Shown here: one piece after another, positions 7,107 to 9,278 of the stretch
Position numbering within the stretch: the first letter of the stretch is position 1
How the letters are laid out: each line of letters begins with the position of its first letter
Source: Wenzhouxiangella sp.
GTDB lineage: Bacteria; Pseudomonadota; Gammaproteobacteria; Xanthomonadales; Wenzhouxiangellaceae
NCBI GenBank assembly: GCA_021767625.1
Contig: JAASTB010000063.1
Coordinates: forward strand, 1 to 9,278
Length of the DNA stretch: 9,278 nucleotides
Reading direction: 5' to 3'
Translations under genes and position numbers: made by a program
Notes under the pieces: model-generated
Databases searched by the model: none
The model's input: only the letters and a program-made list of their open reading frames with translations
What the model was told of the DNA's origin: nothing

Positions 7107-7847
7107 GTGCTGTCCCGTCGACGAATCGTTTCCTGGCTTTTCTTCGCCAGCCTGATACTGCTGGTGGCAGCCTGGAGCAACCGCGACAACTTCGATTCCG
7201 ACATGTGGATCCATCCGGCCGTGGCCGACGAACCGCGCCAGTCGCCCGTCAGCGAACCGGAGTTCACCACCCGCGCCAACGACGTCGAATACATCGTGCG
7301 CCCGAAATACCGCTACGAACTGACCGGTTTGATCGTCTCCTTCAAGCGCTTTTCGCAGGATTACGGGCTGCACAAGCGCTGGAACGACTTCATCAACGTC
7401 GCCGACGTCTGCGTGGTCTGGGGCGAGAACGCCACCGAAGTGGATCTCAACGCCTTCGATTTCTGGAACGGCGAGTTCACCTGCACGTTTTCCACACGCG
7501 ACGAGGCGGCCTGGCGGCGCTTCGACAAGAACAAGCTTTCCAACAATCACCTGATCACCGACTCGCCCCGGGTGCGGGAGGTCATCGAGGAACTGGAGGT
7601 CGGCGACCAGGTCCGCTTCAGCGGCTGGCTGGCCGAGTACGGCGAGCCGGGCGGCCCGTTCCGCAGCACGAGCACCACGCGCACCGACACCGGCGACGGC
7701 GCCTGCGAGACCGTCTACGTCGCCGACATGCAGATCGTCGGATCCATGAGCACCATCTGGCGCCACCTGGTCTGGCTGTCTGTGGCCGGCCTGCTCGTCA
7801 GCATCGTGCTGTGGTTTCGCACGCCCTATCACCAGCTCAGACGCTGA
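7107..7847 (+). CDS. Uncharacterised membrane-anchored protein with an extracytoplasmic domain
   Basis: A 246-residue protein from GTG 7107. MLSRRR precedes a hydrophobic segment (about 8-23), so the N terminus is probably inside and the middle in the periplasm. A second membrane helix lies near 222-237, and the protein ends in a short basic tail (YHQLRR). The middle domain (about 60-212) starts VEYIVRPKYRYELTGLIVSF and continues with the conserved-looking VCVVWGENA, FDFWNGEFTCTF, LSNNHLI, VGDQVRFSGWLAEYG and STTRTDTGDGACETVYV. I recall similar proteins in other gammaproteobacteria but no name or function. The GDQVRFSGWL strand suggests a small beta-barrel such as an OB-like fold, which is inference. 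Cysteines C102, C126 and C200 all lie in the exported part, so one disulphide is possible. It is divergent from gltA. Confidence 0.85.
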   Translation: MLSRRRIVSWLFFASLILLVAAWSNRDNFDSDMWIHPAVADEPRQSPVSEPEFTTRANDVEYIVRPKYRYELTGLIVSFKRFSQDYGLHKRWNDFINVADVCVVWGENATEVDLNAFDFWNGEFTCTFSTRDEAAWRRFDKNKLSNNHLITDSPRVREVIEELEVGDQVRFSGWLAEYGEPGGPFRSTSTTRTDTGDGACETVYVADMQIVGSMSTIWRHLVWLSVAGLLVSIVLWFRTPYHQLRR

Positions 7848-7859
7848 AGCTGAAACCGA

Positions 7860-7885
7860 GGCGTCGACAACGTTGCGTTGACGCC
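7860..7885. repeat. Bulged hairpin between the 7107 and 7947 genes
   Basis: GGCGTC (7860-7865), a three-base bulge, then AACG (7869-7872) pair with CGTT (7876-7879) and GACGCC (7880-7885) around a TTG loop: a ten-bp stem 13 nt after the stop at 7847. No T-tract follows, so it is a poor intrinsic terminator. It could protect the 3' end of the upstream message or act in regulation. Its right arm contains the -35 box of the next candidate promoter. Confidence 0.45.
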
Positions 7886-7906
7886 CCCCGGGCCTTCGGA
7901 TAGGGT
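7878..7906 (+). promoter_or_regulatory. Candidate promoter of the 7947 gene
   Basis: TTGACG (7878-7883, five of six consensus bases) and TAGGGT (7901-7906, keeping the key T, A and final T) are 17 bp apart. The start would fall near 7913 with a leader of about 34 nt, so the secreted-protein gene may be transcribed independently of the gene upstream. Confidence 0.45.
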
Positions 7907-7934
7907 CGGCTCCTTGGAAGGGGCTGTTCGCACA

Positions 7935-7940
7935 CGGAGG
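7935..7940 (+). promoter_or_regulatory. Ribosome binding site of the 7947 gene
   Basis: CGGAGG ends six bases before GTG 7947, the same layout as the gene upstream. It fixes the start so that the protein begins with a signal peptide. Confidence 0.8.
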
Positions 7941-7946
7941 ATCGCC

Positions 7947-9050
7947 GTGATCCGATACACCTGCAAGACGCTCGTCCTGGCCACGCTTTTGCTCGCGGCG
8001 ACGGCCCACGGGCGACCGATCGAGGCCGACGTCACGGGCAACTGGTACTATCAGCAGCAGCCCGGCCACGGGCTGCAGATCGAAATCCTAGATCTCAGCC
8101 GGGCGGTCGTGGCCTGGTACACCTTCGACGCCGACGGCCGGCCGCTGTGGCTGATCGGCAACGGCAGCATCGAGGGCGACACCATTCGCGCCGAACTCCA
8201 CCGCTACGACGGCACCCGCTTCCCGCCGGATTTCGACGCCGGCGAGATCGAAGGCGAGCTCTGGGGCCGGATCGTCTTCCGCCGCACCGGCTGCGACAGC
8301 GCCGCCTTTTCCTACACCCCGGAAGAGGGCATCTACCAGCCGGCCGAGTTTCCGCTCGAGCGGCTTACCCGGATCGACGGCCTGCCCTGCAGCGAGCAGG
8401 GGCCCTGGCCGCAGCAACGGCGCTGGATTCCGACCGCCGGCTCGTCGGGCTTCGAAGCCCTGTTCCTGGATTACCCGGCCGGTCGAGAGGACCAGTTCAA
8501 CCTGGAATCCGGCATCGAGCTCCTGCCCGAACCCTGGGACGCGAGACACGGCCTTCGGATCAGCGGCAACAACGCCTCCGACGACCTGATGATGGTACTC
8601 ATGCGGCCCGTCGACGGACTCGAGCCGGACACGCGCTACGACATCGAGCTGGAAATGCAGTTCGCCACCAACGAACCCAGCGGCTGCACGGGCGTGGGCG
8701 GATCACCCGGCGAATCGGTCTTCATGCGACTGGGGGCCGCCGGCGAGAAACCCGGCGCGGTGGTGGTAGACGACTACCGGCGCGCGAGCATCGATCTGGG
8801 CCAGCAGGCCAATCCCGGCGATCGCGCGCTTAGCGCCGGCAACATGGCCAACGGGGCCGACGAATCTTTCTGCACGGGCACAGACGCGCCCTGGCGGCTC
8901 AAACGCGTTTCCACCGCCGGTCAGGAATTTACAGTCACCAGCAACGCGTCCGGCAGAATCTGGGTTTACGGCCTGAGCGACTCGGCCTTCGAGGCGACCA
9001 CGACCTGGTACCTCACGGAGTTCGTGCTGCGCCTGGCCCGGGCGGAGTAG
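7947..9050 (+). CDS. Exported two-domain protein of unknown function
   Basis: A 367-residue protein from GTG 7947. MIRYTCKTLVLATLLLAATA is a Sec signal peptide (one Arg and one Lys, hydrophobic 8-20) with likely cleavage near ATA/HG, residues 20-22. There is no lipobox Cys there. The N-terminal domain (about 29-148) reads GNWYYQQQPGHGLQIEI, VVAWYTFDADGRPLWLIGNG and a later Cys pair (C116, C148). I recall this GxWY...GHG...WYTYDxxGxPxW pattern as a repeated module in secreted proteins of Xanthomonadales-like bacteria. The C-terminal domain (about 165-365) has LRISGNNASDDLMMVLMRPV, LEPDTRYDIELEMQFATN, GCTGVGGSPGESVFMRLGAA and YGLSDSAFEATTTWYL, which looks like an all-beta jelly-roll module seen in other exported proteins. 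No catalytic signature is recognised. Its own promoter and strong RBS suggest good expression. Binding to a surface polymer is only a guess. Confidence 0.85.
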   Translation: MIRYTCKTLVLATLLLAATAHGRPIEADVTGNWYYQQQPGHGLQIEILDLSRAVVAWYTFDADGRPLWLIGNGSIEGDTIRAELHRYDGTRFPPDFDAGEIEGELWGRIVFRRTGCDSAAFSYTPEEGIYQPAEFPLERLTRIDGLPCSEQGPWPQQRRWIPTAGSSGFEALFLDYPAGREDQFNLESGIELLPEPWDARHGLRISGNNASDDLMMVLMRPVDGLEPDTRYDIELEMQFATNEPSGCTGVGGSPGESVFMRLGAAGEKPGAVVVDDYRRASIDLGQQANPGDRALSAGNMANGADESFCTGTDAPWRLKRVSTAGQEFTVTSNASGRIWVYGLSDSAFEATTTWYLTEFVLRLARAE

Positions 9051-9078
9051 TCACTTGACCCAATACGCTCAACCAGGC

Positions 9079-9158
9079 AACCACGGAAGACACTGAAATC
9101 ACGGAATACAAAGATTCACTTTTCCGTGTATTCCGTGTATTCCGTGCATTCCGTGGTT
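9079..9158. repeat. Long hairpin element built of 9-bp TTCCGTGTA units
   Basis: The right arm is a tandem array of TTCCGTGTA-type 9-mers starting at 9122, 9131, 9140 and 9149, the first two identical, with a partial fifth at 9157-9164. The left arm (9079-9114) is the inverted copy: 29 of 36 positions match 9123-9158 by eye, around an eight-base loop. It lies between the convergent 3' ends of the exported-protein gene (28 bp from its stop) and the minus-strand gene (10 bp from its stop). It resembles the element at 5349-5542 in architecture but not in unit sequence. Confidence 0.85.
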
Positions 9159-9168
9159 CCGTTTCTTG

Positions 9169-9278
9169 TTACACATCCACGAACTGTTCCGCGCCCCCCA
9201 ACCAGCGCTCGATGACGACATCGGCACCGGCGACATCCAGGGACTCCGCCAGCGACTTGACCGGCTCGAGCAGGTCCG
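9169..9278 (-). CDS. C-terminal 35 codons of an unidentified minus-strand gene (5' end outside window)
   Basis: On the minus strand an open frame enters at the right edge and ends in TAA (9169-9171). The visible end is DLLEPVKSLAESLDVAGADV followed by VIERWLGGAEQFVDV. The codons look coding, with strong third-position G/C, and the frame is open throughout. The alternating acidic and hydrophobic pattern suggests a soluble cytoplasmic protein, but I do not recognise the family. It is convergent with the exported-protein gene. Confidence 0.6.
   Translation of the reverse strand, partial: DLLEPVKSLAESLDVAGADVVIERWLGGAEQFVDV

Noticed and set aside
9122..9164. Tandem 9-mers as a small CRISPR array
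   Set aside because: The unit is too short, there are no spacers and the left side is an inverted copy; there are no cas genes nearby.

Overview
The window is GC-rich, densely coded bacterial chromosome. Type II (GltA-like) citrate synthase, Mpl murein-recycling ligase and a DedA-PAP2-LssY membrane protein point to a gammaproteobacterium. The two-domain secreted protein at the right end reminds me of Xanthomonadales/Wenzhouxiangella-type genomes, but that placement is from memory and unsearched. Four of the seven complete genes appear to start with GTG.

Layout. (1) Positions 2-2413, plus strand: a three-gene, tightly packed run of the 3' part of a polytopic membrane protein, mpl and a Lon N-terminal-domain protein. 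mpl and the Lon-N gene overlap by ATGA. (2) 2383-4383, minus strand: a large DedA/VTT + PAP2-like + LssY C-terminal fusion, whose 3' end overlaps the Lon-N gene tail-to-tail by 31 bp. (3) 4471-5292, plus: an HSDL2-like short-chain dehydrogenase, divergent from the DedA gene. (4) 5293-5579: a convergent intergenic region with a long inverted-repeat element and a bidirectional terminator. (5) 5580-6869, minus: gltA, with a clear ribosome binding site that fixes its GTG start. (6) 6870-7106: a divergent regulatory region. (7) 7107-7847 and 7947-9050, plus: an uncharacterised membrane-anchored protein and an exported two-domain protein, each with a strong SD before GTG. (8) 9051-9278: a second long inverted-repeat element built on a 9-bp period, then the C-terminal 35 codons of an unidentified minus-strand gene.

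How the genes fit together. The left half is envelope biology: Mpl reattaches recycled murein tripeptide to UDP-MurNAc, and the DedA-type protein probably handles membrane lipid. gltA is the TCA-cycle entry enzyme and looks independently transcribed. The SDR is probably lipid-metabolic but its substrate is unknown. I see no mobile genes, CRISPR array, tRNA, rRNA or defence cassette, and no multi-gene novel system. The best leads are two periodic hairpin elements, both in convergent intergenic gaps; a PAP2 domain that keeps its fold signature but has lost its catalytic residues; and two unnamed envelope or exported proteins.
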